Positions 27,267 to 37,412 of a stretch of DNA of 64,000 nucleotides are shown piece after piece. Below the pieces are notes generated by a model. It searched no databases, was not told where the DNA came from, and was given only the letters and a program-made list of their open reading frames with translations. The stretch is from Amycolatopsis sacchari (lineage in GTDB: Bacteria; Actinomycetota; Actinomycetes; Mycobacteriales; Pseudonocardiaceae). Position numbers and translations under genes: made by a program. The number at the start of each line of letters is the position of its first letter. Position 1 is the first letter of the stretch. The stretch is from positions 62,001 through 126,000 of the forward strand of contig NZ_FORP01000002.1 in assembly GCF_900114035.1 (NCBI RefSeq), written 5' to 3'.

Positions 27267-29153
27267 GTGCGGCTCGTCCGCCTCGGGCAACAGCCGTCGC
27301 GCGTCGCCGACGACATCCGCGCGGCGCTCGCGTCGCTCGGCCGGGGCGCGACCGTCGTCGGCGGGGTGGCACTCGTCGGGGCGCGGCCGATCCCGTCGGT
27401 CCGCAGCGTCGACGCGATCGTCGTGCTGCCGCGGGGTGTGCTGATCGTGCTGGGGGTGGACCTGCCCGAACCGGCGATGAAGCTGGAAGCGCCGCTCGCG
27501 GGACCGTGGCGGGCGGACGGCTGGGCGGTGGCGACGCCGGACCGGGCGGTGAACCCGGCCGCCCCGAAGCTGGAACTCGCGGAGGCGATCGCGAAGCACC
27601 TGCGGCCGAAGGTGCCGGAGGCGCTGCCGATCGGGACGATCCTCGCGGTGGGGCCGTACGTGGACCAGGTCGACCAGCCACCCGCGGACGCCGCCGGCGC
27701 GGTCCGGGTCCTGCACCCGACGGGAAAGCACATGCTCGCGGCGGCCATTTCGCTGGCGGCCGCACCGGAGCCGTGCTCGGTGGCGCAGGCGCGCGCTCTG
27801 GTGAAGGCACTGGCCCCAGAAGCCCCACCCATCTCGGATGACGCGTTGCGGGCGGAGGGTTTCGGGGCGGGCCTGGGAGAAGAGCCGGAGCGGACGACGA
27901 AGCTGGACAGCCCGGAAGCCACGGAGAAGCTCGACGGGCCGGGGAAGGCCGGACCGAGGAAGGCTGGCGGCGGGGCGACTGCTGCGGCGGGGACGGCTGG
28001 TGCCGTGGCGGTGGGGACAGCTGGCGTCTCGGCGACTGCTGCTGCGGCGGGGAAGGCCGGTGGCGGGACGGGCGCGGCCGGGAAAGCTGGCGGCTCGGCG
28101 GCCGGTGCTGGCGGCTCGGCGACTGCTGCTGCGGCGAAGGCTGGCGCGGCCGGGCAGGCCGGTGGCGCGGCAGAGAATGCTGACTCGACGGCTGGTGCGG
28201 CCGCGAAGGCTGGTGCCGCGGAAGCACCCCGTGCGCCGGAGAAGTCGGTCGCCCCGGGGATCAGCGCTCCGAACGTAGTCGCCGCCATCGCGGCTGAACC
28301 AAGAAACCCGTCGGCCCCAGGCGGCCCCACGCAGCCCGGAAAACCGCCCGCACCAACCGGAACCACCGCCACCAAGGCAGCACACCTGGCCGGAACCACC
28401 CCGGCCGAACCCGGAGCCGCGGCACCCGGCGGTCCAGGCACCTTCGCCTCCTCCGCGGCCACCGAGAAGATGGCCCCGCCGCCGCGGCCGCCGGTGAAGG
28501 CGCGGGCCGAAGTGCCGCCGCCGCGGCCGATCGAGGTCACCACGCCCGTTCCGCGCATCACCGCCGCCGTGCCCGTGCGGGCCGCCGTGCCGGAGAAGTC
28601 ACGGACCGTGCGGTGGTTGCCCTTCGGCGCGATCGGGTTGCTCGCGGTGCTCCTCGTGACGGCCATCGTGTTCGCGACGACGAGCGGCGCCGACGACGCG
28701 CCCGCCCAGCCGGCGCAGGTCGTCAACGGCATCCCGCTCGCCCAGCGCGCCGCCGCCCGTGACGTGCAGTGCGCGGCCCACGCGGTCGGCGATCTGCAGG
28801 TGAGCCTGCAACGCAGCGGCTGCGTGGACCTCCGCCGCGCGAGCTTCGAAGCCACCGTGGACGGCAAACCCGCGGCGGTTTCCGTGGCGGTCGTGGCCTT
28901 TCCGGACTCCGCCAAGGCAAAAGCGTTCAAGAAAGCCGCGGACACGCCCGGCGGCGGCAGCGTCACCGACCTCGCCACGGAGACCGGCAAATGGTCCCGC
29001 ACCCCGCACTTCGACGCTGCCGCCTACGTCAGCGCGGCAGACGGCACCGCGGTGCGGCTGGTCCTCGCCGCGTGGTTCGACCAGCCCTCCACCGCCGACG
29101 ACCCCGGGCTCCTCCGCGCCGCCAACGCCGCCCTCACCGCCCGCATGCCTTGA
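27267..29153 (+). CDS. Membrane protein with NERD-like N-domain and Ala/Gly/Lys-rich linker
   Basis: 628 residues, GTG after AGGGGAGG. Residues 1-90 (RVADDIRAALASL through VDAIVVLPRGVLIVLGVDLP) resemble a NERD nuclease fold but lack its full catalytic set. Residues about 215-400 are low-complexity repeats of KAGG/TAAAA type; a single membrane helix lies near 452 (LPFGAIGLLAVLLVTAIVFA); the C-terminal outer domain has two cysteines (VQCAAHAVGDLQ, RSGCVDL). Function unknown. The repeat region shows imperfect DNA repeats (GCGACTGCTGCTGCGGCG-like), likely unstable in length. Confidence 0.7.
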   Translation: MRLVRLGQQPSRVADDIRAALASLGRGATVVGGVALVGARPIPSVRSVDAIVVLPRGVLIVLGVDLPEPAMKLEAPLAGPWRADGWAVATPDRAVNPAAPKLELAEAIAKHLRPKVPEALPIGTILAVGPYVDQVDQPPADAAGAVRVLHPTGKHMLAAAISLAAAPEPCSVAQARALVKALAPEAPPISDDALRAEGFGAGLGEEPERTTKLDSPEATEKLDGPGKAGPRKAGGGATAAAGTAGAVAVGTAGVSATAAAAGKAGGGTGAAGKAGGSAAGAGGSATAAAAKAGAAGQAGGAAENADSTAGAAAKAGAAEAPRAPEKSVAPGISAPNVVAAIAAEPRNPSAPGGPTQPGKPPAPTGTTATKAAHLAGTTPAEPGAAAPGGPGTFASSAATEKMAPPPRPPVKARAEVPPPRPIEVTTPVPRITAAVPVRAAVPEKSRTVRWLPFGAIGLLAVLLVTAIVFATTSGADDAPAQPAQVVNGIPLAQRAAARDVQCAAHAVGDLQVSLQRSGCVDLRRASFEATVDGKPAAVSVAVVAFPDSAKAKAFKKAADTPGGGSVTDLATETGKWSRTPHFDAAAYVSAADGTAVRLVLAAWFDQPSTADDPGLLRAANAALTARMP

Positions 29154-29156
29154 CCG

Positions 29157-30551
29157 CTAAAGCCCGTACGTCTCCAGCAACCGCAGCCACACCTCGCTGA
29201 TCGTCGGGAACGCGGGGACCGCGTGCCACAGGCGGCGCAGCGGGACCTCGCCCACGATGGCGATCGTCGCGGCGTGGAGGAGGTCCGAGACGTCCTGGCC
29301 GACGAACGTGACCCCCACCAGCACCTCCCGCTCCGTGTCCACCACGATCCGCGCCTTGCCCGTGTACCCGTCGGCGTGCAGCGACGAGCCCGCCACCGCG
29401 ATGTCGATGTCCACCACCCGGTGCGGCTTGCCCTCCTCCGGCCCCGGCAACCCGACGGAGGCCACCTCCGGATCCGTGAACACCACCTGCGGCACGGCGT
29501 GGTGATCGGCCGTGCTCGTGTACTGACTCCACGTCTCCCCCGTCACGACCTCGCCCGCCGCCCGTGCGGCGATCACGTCCCCGACCGCGCGCGCCGCGTA
29601 CTTGCCCTGGTGGGTCAGCGGCGCCCGGCCGGTCACGTCACCCGCGGCGTACAGCCAGCCTCCCTCCACTTCGGACACCAGGCCCGTGTCGTCCACCGTC
29701 AGGGTGCTGCCCGGCTTCAGCCCGACCGCCTCCAGCCCGATGTCGTCCGTCGTGGGACGGCGGCCCGTCGCGACGAGCAGCTTGTCCGCCGTCAGCGTCT
29801 CGCCGCCCGTCAGCTCCAGCTTCGCCGCTCCGTCCACTTCGGAGGCCCTGACCAGACCCGAGTCCAGGTGCACCCGCACGCCGTCCGCCCGCAGGCCCTC
29901 GACCACGAGATCTCCCGCGAACTCCGGGTACCTCGGCAGCGGCCGCGGCCCGCTCACGATCAGGTCGACCTGCGACCCCAGGCGCGCCCACGCCTGCGCC
30001 ATCTCGACGCCGACCACGCCACCGCCCAGCACCGCGAGCCGGGCCGGCACCTCGCTCGCCGACGTCGCCTCACGCGAACCCCAAACGGGTATCTCGCCGA
30101 GGCCCGGGATGTCCGGCGTCCTCGGCACGCTGCCCGTGCACACCACGATCGCGTGGTTCGCCCGCAGCACGCGCTCAGCGTCCACTGTGACCTCTCGCTC
30201 ACCGGTGATCCGCGCGTGCCCGCGCACGACCTCGATGCCGGCGCCCCGCGCCCACTCGACCTGTCCCGAGTCGTCACCACGTGAGGTGAAGTAGTCGCGG
30301 CGCTCGAACACCTTCGCCGGATCGAGTGCACCTCCCACCGGCACGCCCGGCAGCCTGCGGGCCGCGGCGAGCGCGTTTCCGGGGCGCAACAAAGCTTTGC
30401 TCGGGATGCAGGCCCAGTACGAGCACTCGCCCCCGAACCGTTCGTGTTCCACCAGCGCCGTCTTCAGCCCGCCCCGCACCGCGCGGTCGGCCGCGTTCTC
30501 CCCCACCGGCCCCGCGCCGATGACCACCACGTCGAAAGTCTCTTCGGTCAT
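29157..30551 (-). CDS. FAD-dependent pyridine nucleotide-disulfide oxidoreductase
   Basis: 464 residues from the ATG at 30551. FAD site VVVIGAGPVGENAA; redox disulfide GECSYWACIPSK (C-x4-C); NAD(P) site LAVLGGGVVGVEMAQ; second FAD contact LYAAGDVTG; and a C-terminal HAVPAFPTISE which supplies the His-Glu pair of class I enzymes. It resembles mercuric reductase, lipoamide dehydrogenase and soluble transhydrogenase; the C-x4-C with SYWA is typical of an unassigned actinobacterial group. Substrate unknown. Its stop lies 4 bases from the preceding convergent gene. Confidence 0.85.
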   Translation of the reverse strand: MTEETFDVVVIGAGPVGENAADRAVRGGLKTALVEHERFGGECSYWACIPSKALLRPGNALAAARRLPGVPVGGALDPAKVFERRDYFTSRGDDSGQVEWARGAGIEVVRGHARITGEREVTVDAERVLRANHAIVVCTGSVPRTPDIPGLGEIPVWGSREATSASEVPARLAVLGGGVVGVEMAQAWARLGSQVDLIVSGPRPLPRYPEFAGDLVVEGLRADGVRVHLDSGLVRASEVDGAAKLELTGGETLTADKLLVATGRRPTTDDIGLEAVGLKPGSTLTVDDTGLVSEVEGGWLYAAGDVTGRAPLTHQGKYAARAVGDVIAARAAGEVVTGETWSQYTSTADHHAVPQVVFTDPEVASVGLPGPEEGKPHRVVDIDIAVAGSSLHADGYTGKARIVVDTEREVLVGVTFVGQDVSDLLHAATIAIVGEVPLRRLWHAVPAFPTISEVWLRLLETYGL

Positions 30552-30634
30552 GCGGACAGCGCACACCAGGCAAGCGCCGGGCGCAAGCCCGAGAAGGTAT
30601 TCTCAGCGGAGCATTTCGAGTACGGGAGGTTTCG

Positions 30635-31369
30635 GTGGCCAAGAACACCGCGGTGCAGTTACTGGACGACCTGAACGGCGAGCCGGCCCAGGAGCAGGTC
30701 CGGTTCGGCCTGGACGGTGTCGACTACGACATCGACCTCTCGGACGAGAACGCGGGGAACCTGCGCGAGATCCTGGCCCGCTACGTCGAGCACGGCCGCC
30801 GCACCGGTGGCCGCAAGCGCCAGCCGCGGCGGCTCGCGCCGCCCACGCGCGGTCGCAGGAAGCCCGCCGCTTCCCGTACCACGACGGCGAAAACGGCCGA
30901 ACCCGCCACCCGCAAGCGGAGCACGGCCAAGTCGGCGGCGGCCGCCAAGCCGGCGCCGGCGAAGAGCACCGCGAGCAAGGCCAAGCCGGCCGCCGCGAAG
31001 AAGGCGGCTCCCGCGAAGAAGGCGGCCGCGACCAAGAAGGCCGCCCCCGCGAAAACGGCGGCGAAGGCCCCGGCCAAAACGGCGGCCAAGAGCACCGCCA
31101 AGAACACGGCCACGAAATCGCGTGCGAAGACCGCCGCCACGAAGTCGACGACGACGAAAGCCGCCGCGAAATCGACGAGCACCCGCTCCGCGGCCGCGAA
31201 GACCACCGCGAAATCGAGCGGCACCCGGTCCACGGCCGCGAAATCGACCGGCACCAGGGCCACCGCGAAGAAGCCCGCGGCGGCCAAGAAAGCCGCGTCC
31301 ACGGAAAAGGCCCCGCGCCGCGCCACCCGCAAGGCGCCGCCGGTGGTGTTCTCCAGCGCGGGCGCCTGA
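30635..31369 (+). CDS. Lsr2 N-domain fused to a histone-H1-like Lys/Ala-rich tail
   Basis: 244 residues, GTG after GGGAGG. Residues 1-62 match the dimerisation domain of Lsr2: VQLLDDLNGEPAQEQVRFGL, DGVDYDIDLSDENAGNLREI. The usual Lsr2 DNA-binding end is missing. In its place is TRGRRKP (an AT-hook-like RGR core) and about 170 residues of AKKAAPAKK/KSTAKN-type repeats, as in mycobacterial HupB or eukaryotic H1. It should be a nucleoid protein that oligomerises by its head and coats DNA by its tail. Tail repeats are imperfect in DNA, so this is not a sequencing slip. Confidence 0.8.
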   Translation: MAKNTAVQLLDDLNGEPAQEQVRFGLDGVDYDIDLSDENAGNLREILARYVEHGRRTGGRKRQPRRLAPPTRGRRKPAASRTTTAKTAEPATRKRSTAKSAAAAKPAPAKSTASKAKPAAAKKAAPAKKAAATKKAAPAKTAAKAPAKTAAKSTAKNTATKSRAKTAATKSTTTKAAAKSTSTRSAAAKTTAKSSGTRSTAAKSTGTRATAKKPAAAKKAASTEKAPRRATRKAPPVVFSSAGA

Positions 31370-31372
31370 GCT

Positions 31373-32747
<1,375 letters not shown>

Positions 32748-32755
<8 letters not shown>

Positions 32756-33044
32756 CGGCCTCGTCCTTCTTGTGCCCCTTGAACATCCCGAGCATCCGGT
32801 CGGTGACGAGGAACCCGCCGACGACGTTGATGGTGCCGAACGCGATCGCGATCACGAGCAGAACCTTGTTCAACACCCCGTCGGCGCCGAGCCCGAGCAC
32901 GACGAGCCCGCCGAGCAGCACGATGCCGTGGATGGCGTTCGTACCGGACATCAGCGGGGTGTGCAGGGTGTTGGGCACCTTGGAGATCACGGTGAAACCC
33001 ACGAATCCGGCGAGCACGAGCACCGCCAGGCTTTCCACCAGCAT
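32748..33044 (-). CDS. pntAB: NAD(P) transhydrogenase subunit alpha part 2
   Basis: 98 residues with three membrane helices; STP-like family blocks VPNTLHTPLMSGTNAIHGI and NVVGGFLVTDRMLGMF. This is the membrane part of the alpha subunit as a separate protein, the actinobacterial and Rhodospirillum arrangement. The start ATG shares one base with the pntAA stop (TGATG). Confidence 0.95.
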
Positions 33045-34147
33045 CAGGCCGCTCCCCTTTCCCGTCCGGCGACGCACGCACCGGCGACGATCTCGTCGGC
33101 GAAGTCGATCGCGAGCCCGCCGTCGCCGTCCACCAGCAGTTCGACCAGTTCGGTCAGGTTCCGCGCGTACAGTTCGCTGGCGTGGCCCGGCATTTCCGCG
33201 GGCAGGTTCAGCGGGGAGCAGATGGTGACGTCGTGCACGACGACGTCCTTGCCCGGCTCGGTCAGTTCGCAGTTGCCGCCGGACTCCCCGGCGAGGTCCA
33301 CGACGACGGCGCCCGCCGGCATGCCGCGCACCGCTTCCTCCGTGACGAGCGTCGGCGCCTTGCGGCCGGGGACGAGCGCCGTGGTGATCACGACGTCGAA
33401 CCGCGTGATGGCTTCGGTGAGCCTCCGTTGCTGTTCGGCGCGTTCCTCCTCGGTGAGTTCGCGCGCATAGCCGCCTTCGCCGACCGCTTCGATGCCGAGG
33501 TCGAGCCAGTTCGCGCCGACCGAGCGGACCTGGTCGGCCACCTCGGGCCGCACGTCGTAGCCGGTGGGGCGGGAGCCGAGCCGTTTCGCCGTCGCGAGCG
33601 CCTGGAGCCCCGCGACGCCCGCGCCGAGCACGAGCACGTTGGCAGGCGGCACGGTCCCGGCCGCGGTGGTGAGCATGGGGAAGAAGCGGATGAGCCGGTC
33701 GGCGGCCAGGAGTACGGCCCGGTACCCGGCGACGCTGCTCTGCGAGGACAGGGCGTCCATCGCCTGGGCGCGCGTGATGCGCGGGATGGATTCGACCGCG
33801 AACGCGGTCACCCCGGCGCGGTCGAGTGCGGCGATGCCGTCCACATCGGACAGCGGTTTCAGGAAGCCGATCAGGACGGCGCCGCGTTTCAGCCTGGCCA
33901 CCTCGTCCGCGGTGGGCGGCGCGACCTTGAGCACTATGCCGGCCTGCCACGCGTCCCCGATCTCGGCACCGGCCTGCTCGAACACGGAGTCGGCGAGCAG
34001 CACGCCCGCACCGGCACCGGGTTCGACGACGACGCGCAACCCGCGCCGGACCAGCCGGTCGACCAGCCGGGGGACGAGTGCGACCCGCCGCTCCCCCGGT
34101 AACGACTCGCGGACGACACCCACCGTCAGAGGTGCGGATCCGACCAC
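33044..34147 (-). CDS. pntAA: NAD(P) transhydrogenase subunit alpha part 1
   Basis: 367 residues, GTG after AGGAGGTGG. Soluble NAD(H)-binding domain I: VVRESLPGERRVALVP, ESIPRITRAQAMDALSSQSS, the Rossmann motif VLVLGAGVAGLQALATAKRL and YDVRPEVADQVRSVGA. It passes hydride to the NADP domain of PntB. First gene of the operon, lying downstream of the TetR gene on the same strand with 72 bases between. Confidence 0.95.
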   Translation of the reverse strand: MVGSAPLTVGVVRESLPGERRVALVPRLVDRLVRRGLRVVVEPGAGAGVLLADSVFEQAGAEIGDAWQAGIVLKVAPPTADEVARLKRGAVLIGFLKPLSDVDGIAALDRAGVTAFAVESIPRITRAQAMDALSSQSSVAGYRAVLLAADRLIRFFPMLTTAAGTVPPANVLVLGAGVAGLQALATAKRLGSRPTGYDVRPEVADQVRSVGANWLDLGIEAVGEGGYARELTEEERAEQQRRLTEAITRFDVVITTALVPGRKAPTLVTEEAVRGMPAGAVVVDLAGESGGNCELTEPGKDVVVHDVTICSPLNLPAEMPGHASELYARNLTELVELLVDGDGGLAIDFADEIVAGACVAGRERGAA

Positions 34148-34219
34148 GCTGAACCACCTCCTGACGGAGCCGGGCGATCAACCCAAGTGGTAACAGCAAA
34201 GGGGGTCCCGCGAACGGGG

Positions 34220-34897
34220 TCAAGTCCTGCTGCGCCAGGCGGGCACCCCGAGCGTGATGAGTTTCAGACGCTTTTCGGCTGTCCGGACGATGCGTTCGTC
34301 CGCGCCGGGACGGGCTTCGAGCAGGTCGAGCACGGTCGCCTGCATCGCGGTGACGATCAGCTCGGCCATCATGTGCAGGTCCTCGTTCGACCATTCCCGC
34401 AGGTATTGGAACCGCGCGAGGTCGACGGCCAGCTCGCTGGAGAACAGCCGCAGCTCGGTCGCGACCGCGCGGGACACCGCGCCCGATCCGCCGTACCGCT
34501 CGCGCACGAGGAAGCGGAAGTGGTCCTCGTGGGCCCGGACCTGCTGGTGGAGGGTCTGCACCGAAGCGCGGATGATGTCGCTGGACGCCCGCCGGTCGGC
34601 GCGGGCCGAGCGGATCATGTCGCGCAGCGTGCGCATCGACTCCTCGACGAGCGCGACGCCCAGCTCGTCCATCGAGGCGAAATGCCGGTAGAACGCGGTC
34701 GGCACGATGCCCGCCCGCTTGGTGACCTCGCGCAGGCTCAGGCTGCCGAAACCACGGTCGGCCAGCAGGCCCAGTGCCGCGTCGAGCAGTGCCCGCCGAG
34801 TGCGTTCCTTGCGCTCGTGGCGCGTCGCCGGTTCCGCCGTCACGCTGATCACCTTACGACCCCCGGCCTTGCTCGTTCCGGCGCTGTCCGCCATCAT
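34220..34897 (-). CDS. TetR-family repressor of the desaturase operon
   Basis: 225 residues starting at tandem ATGs (34897 or 34894). The HTH is at about 30-75: TRRALLDAALGLLADRGFGS then LSLREVTKRAGIVPTAFYRH. The C-terminal ligand domain has ERYGGSGAVSRAVATELRLF, resembling FabR/DesT-type regulators that sense acyl-CoA. It is divergent from the reductase/desaturase pair and an inverted repeat sits between them. Control of lipid unsaturation is inferred from context. Confidence 0.85.
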   Translation of the reverse strand: MMADSAGTSKAGGRKVISVTAEPATRHERKERTRRALLDAALGLLADRGFGSLSLREVTKRAGIVPTAFYRHFASMDELGVALVEESMRTLRDMIRSARADRRASSDIIRASVQTLHQQVRAHEDHFRFLVRERYGGSGAVSRAVATELRLFSSELAVDLARFQYLREWSNEDLHMMAELIVTAMQATVLDLLEARPGADERIVRTAEKRLKLITLGVPAWRSRT

Positions 34898-34919
34898 TGA
34901 GTGTACAGGCGTTCACTGA
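34898..34919. promoter_or_regulatory. Operator between tetR gene and desaturase operon
   Basis: TGAGTGTAC-AGGC-GTTCACTGA is an imperfect inverted repeat (7 of 9 positions) placed at the very start of the regulator and 14 bases before the reductase ATG. AGTGNAC half-sites resemble DesT/FabR-type operators. Binding here would block both genes. Confidence 0.6.
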
Positions 34920-34933
34920 AGGAGGTGTGGCAG

Positions 34934-35926
34934 ATGGGCAGGCTGGCATCGCTCGCCGAGGCGCTGCTCACCCCACACGGCGTGGACCGCTACCTCGAAC
35001 TGGTCGACCCGATGCTGGTCCGGCGGGAGATCCGGGGCGAGGTGACGGGCGTGCGCCGGACGCCCCGCGCGGTGACGCTGCGAGTGCGGCCGAGCCGGGC
35101 GTGGCGGGGATTCACCGCGGGGCAGCACGTGCGGGTCACGGTCGAGATCGACGGGGTGCGGCGCACGCGGTGTTACTCCCCGGCCAACTCGCAGTACTCG
35201 GACGGGCTGGAGTTCACGATCGCGCGGGACGGCCTGGTTTCGCAGTACCTGTACCACCAGGCGAAGCCGGGTCTGGTACTGGGACTGTCCGAACCGGACG
35301 GACGGTTCACCCTGCCCGAGCGCCGGCCGGACCGGTTGTTGCTGATCAGCGGCGGAAGCGGGATCACGCCGGTGCTGTCGATGCTGCGCACGCTCGTCGA
35401 CGAGGGGCACCGGGGCGAGGTGGTGTTCCTGCACTACGGGCGGGACGTGCCGTACGAGCTTTCCACGCTGACACGGGAGAACGTGCGCGTCGTGGACGGG
35501 CACGGACTCGGCGGGCGGTTCTCCGCCGCCCACGTCGAGGCGGTCGCGCCGTGGCACGCCGAAGCGGCGGCGTACGCGTGCGGTCCGGTGCGCCTGCTGG
35601 ACGCCGTGCGCGATCTTCTTGGTGAACAAGTGCACACTGAACAGTTCACACTGGAGGTGGGGACCGGGGCAGCCGGCGGGCGCGTGCGGTTCTCGCGCAG
35701 CGGGGTCGAGGTCGGCAACTCCGGGCACGCCCTGCTGGAGCAGGCCGAGGCCGCGGGCCTGCGCCCGGAGCACGGCTGCCGCATGGGCATCTGCTTCTCG
35801 TGCACGCAGGTCAAGACCCGCGGCACGGTGCGGGACGCCCGGTCCGGCGAGCTGTCCGCCGAAGAGGACGAAGAGATCCAGTTGTGCGTGTCCGTGCCCG
35901 TCGGTGACGTCGAAATCAACTGTTAG
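34934..35926 (+). CDS. Ferredoxin reductase-like electron donor to the desaturase
   Basis: 330 residues from the ATG at 34934, behind AAGGAGG. FAD domain with RCYSPANSQ, NAD(P)H domain with LLISGGSGITPVLSMLR and YACGPVRLLDAV, and a C-terminal [2Fe-2S] ferredoxin with the cysteines in CRMGICFSCTQVK plus a later QLCVSVP. It takes electrons from NAD(P)H through FAD to the iron-sulphur cluster and on to the desaturase 11 bases downstream, like the mycobacterial DesA3 partner. Confidence 0.92.
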   Translation: MGRLASLAEALLTPHGVDRYLELVDPMLVRREIRGEVTGVRRTPRAVTLRVRPSRAWRGFTAGQHVRVTVEIDGVRRTRCYSPANSQYSDGLEFTIARDGLVSQYLYHQAKPGLVLGLSEPDGRFTLPERRPDRLLLISGGSGITPVLSMLRTLVDEGHRGEVVFLHYGRDVPYELSTLTRENVRVVDGHGLGGRFSAAHVEAVAPWHAEAAAYACGPVRLLDAVRDLLGEQVHTEQFTLEVGTGAAGGRVRFSRSGVEVGNSGHALLEQAEAAGLRPEHGCRMGICFSCTQVKTRGTVRDARSGELSAEEDEEIQLCVSVPVGDVEINC

Positions 35927-35937
35927 GAGCAACGCTC

Positions 35938-37044
35938 ATGACCGGTTTGCAGGACAGGCTGACGCCCGCGCAGGTCGAGGCTTTCGGCCGGGAGCTGGAC
36001 GCGATCCGGCAGCGGATCGTCGAGGACCTCGGCCAGGCCGACGTCGACTACATCCAGAACGTGATCAAGACACAGCGGGCGCTGGAGGTCACCGGCCGCG
36101 CGCTGATGTACTTCCCGCCCGCGTGGCTCGCCGGGGTCGCGGCGCTTTCGGTGGCGAAGATCCTCGACAACATGGAGATCGGCCACAACGTCATGCACGG
36201 CCAGTACGACTGGACGCGTGACCCGGCCTTGAGCTCGCAGCAGTTCGAGTGGGACACGGTCGCTCCGGCGGCGAACTGGCGGCACTCGCACAACTACATC
36301 CACCACACGTACACGAACATCCTCGACAAGGACCGCGACATCGGTTACGGCATCCTGCGGATGGACCCGGCGCAGAAGTGGCACCCGTACTACCTGGGCA
36401 ATCCGGTGTACGCGGCGCTGCTGGCGGTGATCTTCCAGTGGGGCGTGATGCTGCACGACCTGGAGTTCGACCGGGTGGTGCGCGGGGAACGCACGTGGGC
36501 CGAGAACGTGCCGGTGATCCGGCGGATGGTGCGGAAGGCGTCGCGGCAGATCGGGAAGGACTACATCCTGTTCCCACTGCTGACGGGCCCGCTCGCGCCG
36601 CTGACGTTCGTGGGCAACGCGTCGGCGAACCTGGTCCGCAACCTGTGGGCGTTCGCGATCATCTTCTGCGGTCATTTTCCGGCGGACGTGGAGAGCTTCA
36701 CCGAGGAGGAGACGGAGAACGAGACGCGGGGGCAGTGGTACCTGCGACAGATCCTCGGCTCGGCGAACATCACCGGCGGGCAGCTGTTCCACATCCTCAC
36801 CGGGAACCTGTCGCACCAGATCGAGCACCACCTGTTCCCGGACATCCCAGCGCGGCGTTACCCCCAGATCGCCGACGAGGTGCGCGGGATCTGCGAAAAG
36901 TACGGCCTGCCGTACAACACCGGCCCGTTGCGGCGGCAGCTGTGGAGCGTGGCGAAGAAGATCGTGCGGCTGGCGTTGCCTTCTCCGGGGCAGCGGGAGC
37001 CGGAGCCGGTCACTACGCTGGAGCCGGAACTCCGGGCAGCCTAG
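35938..37044 (+). CDS. Acyl-lipid/acyl-CoA fatty acid desaturase (DesA3-like)
   Basis: 368 residues. A membrane di-iron desaturase with its three histidine boxes: EIGHNVMHGQ, WRHSHNYIHHTYTN and HQIEHHLFPDIPARRY. Hydrophobic segments lie near 58-75, 155-172 and 205-225. It inserts a double bond into a saturated acyl chain using oxygen and electrons from the upstream reductase. Regulation by the divergent TetR is likely. Similar to mycobacterial DesA3, which makes oleate. Confidence 0.93.
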   Translation: MTGLQDRLTPAQVEAFGRELDAIRQRIVEDLGQADVDYIQNVIKTQRALEVTGRALMYFPPAWLAGVAALSVAKILDNMEIGHNVMHGQYDWTRDPALSSQQFEWDTVAPAANWRHSHNYIHHTYTNILDKDRDIGYGILRMDPAQKWHPYYLGNPVYAALLAVIFQWGVMLHDLEFDRVVRGERTWAENVPVIRRMVRKASRQIGKDYILFPLLTGPLAPLTFVGNASANLVRNLWAFAIIFCGHFPADVESFTEEETENETRGQWYLRQILGSANITGGQLFHILTGNLSHQIEHHLFPDIPARRYPQIADEVRGICEKYGLPYNTGPLRRQLWSVAKKIVRLALPSPGQREPEPVTTLEPELRAA

Positions 37045-37052
37045 GGGAGAAC

Positions 37053-37265
37053 ATGGTGGGACAGTTCGAGCGCGGTAAGGACACGGTGCAGGTGCTGACC
37101 GAAAGCGCGGCCACCCACGTGGGCCGCATAGCCACGATCGTCACCGGCGCCGTCCGCGATGTCGCCAGGGAAGCCGGAGAATGGCTGACCGAGGTGATCG
37201 AGATGCGCGAAGCAGCGCAACGGGCCAGGAAGGACGAAGAGCGGGAGCCCTCGGACCCCACCTAG
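37053..37265 (+). CDS. Small protein after the desaturase
   Basis: 70 residues, ATG behind AGGGGAGA, 8 bases after the desaturase stop, so part of the same operon. The middle is an amphipathic or weakly hydrophobic helix (VGRIATIVTGAVRDVAREAG) and the end is charged (RKDEEREPSDPT). No known family. It may attach to the membrane surface. Confidence 0.65.
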   Translation: MVGQFERGKDTVQVLTESAATHVGRIATIVTGAVRDVAREAGEWLTEVIEMREAAQRARKDEEREPSDPT

Positions 37266-37323
37266 AGTTGGGTTGCCGGCGGCCGAGTGACCAGGGTCCA
37301 CCGGGCGTGAACGCCCTGCCGAA

Positions 37324-37381
37324 GACCCCCGCCCCATCCCCTTGATCGTTTAGTGGCTGGGGATCGCCGGGGGTGGGGGTC
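37324..37381. terminator. Bidirectional terminator between convergent genes
   Basis: GACCCCCGCCCC at 37324 pairs with GGGGGTGGGGGTC ending at 37381, with an inner ATCCCC/GGGGAT stem and a 17-base loop. It separates the desaturase operon from the convergent monooxygenase operon. Confidence 0.6.
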
Positions 37382-37412
37382 CTGCCGGCTTTCGTTGGCG
37401 GGTTCCGTTGTC

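Noticed and set aside
27960..28230. Repeat-rich DNA considered as a CRISPR-like or satellite array
   Set aside because: Repeats are imperfect, in frame and encode the Ala/Gly/Lys linker of the 27267 gene; there are no spacers.
30900..31330. Short tandem repeats near 31 kb considered as a non-coding repeat
   Set aside because: They are codon-periodic Lys/Ala repeats of the Lsr2-like protein tail.
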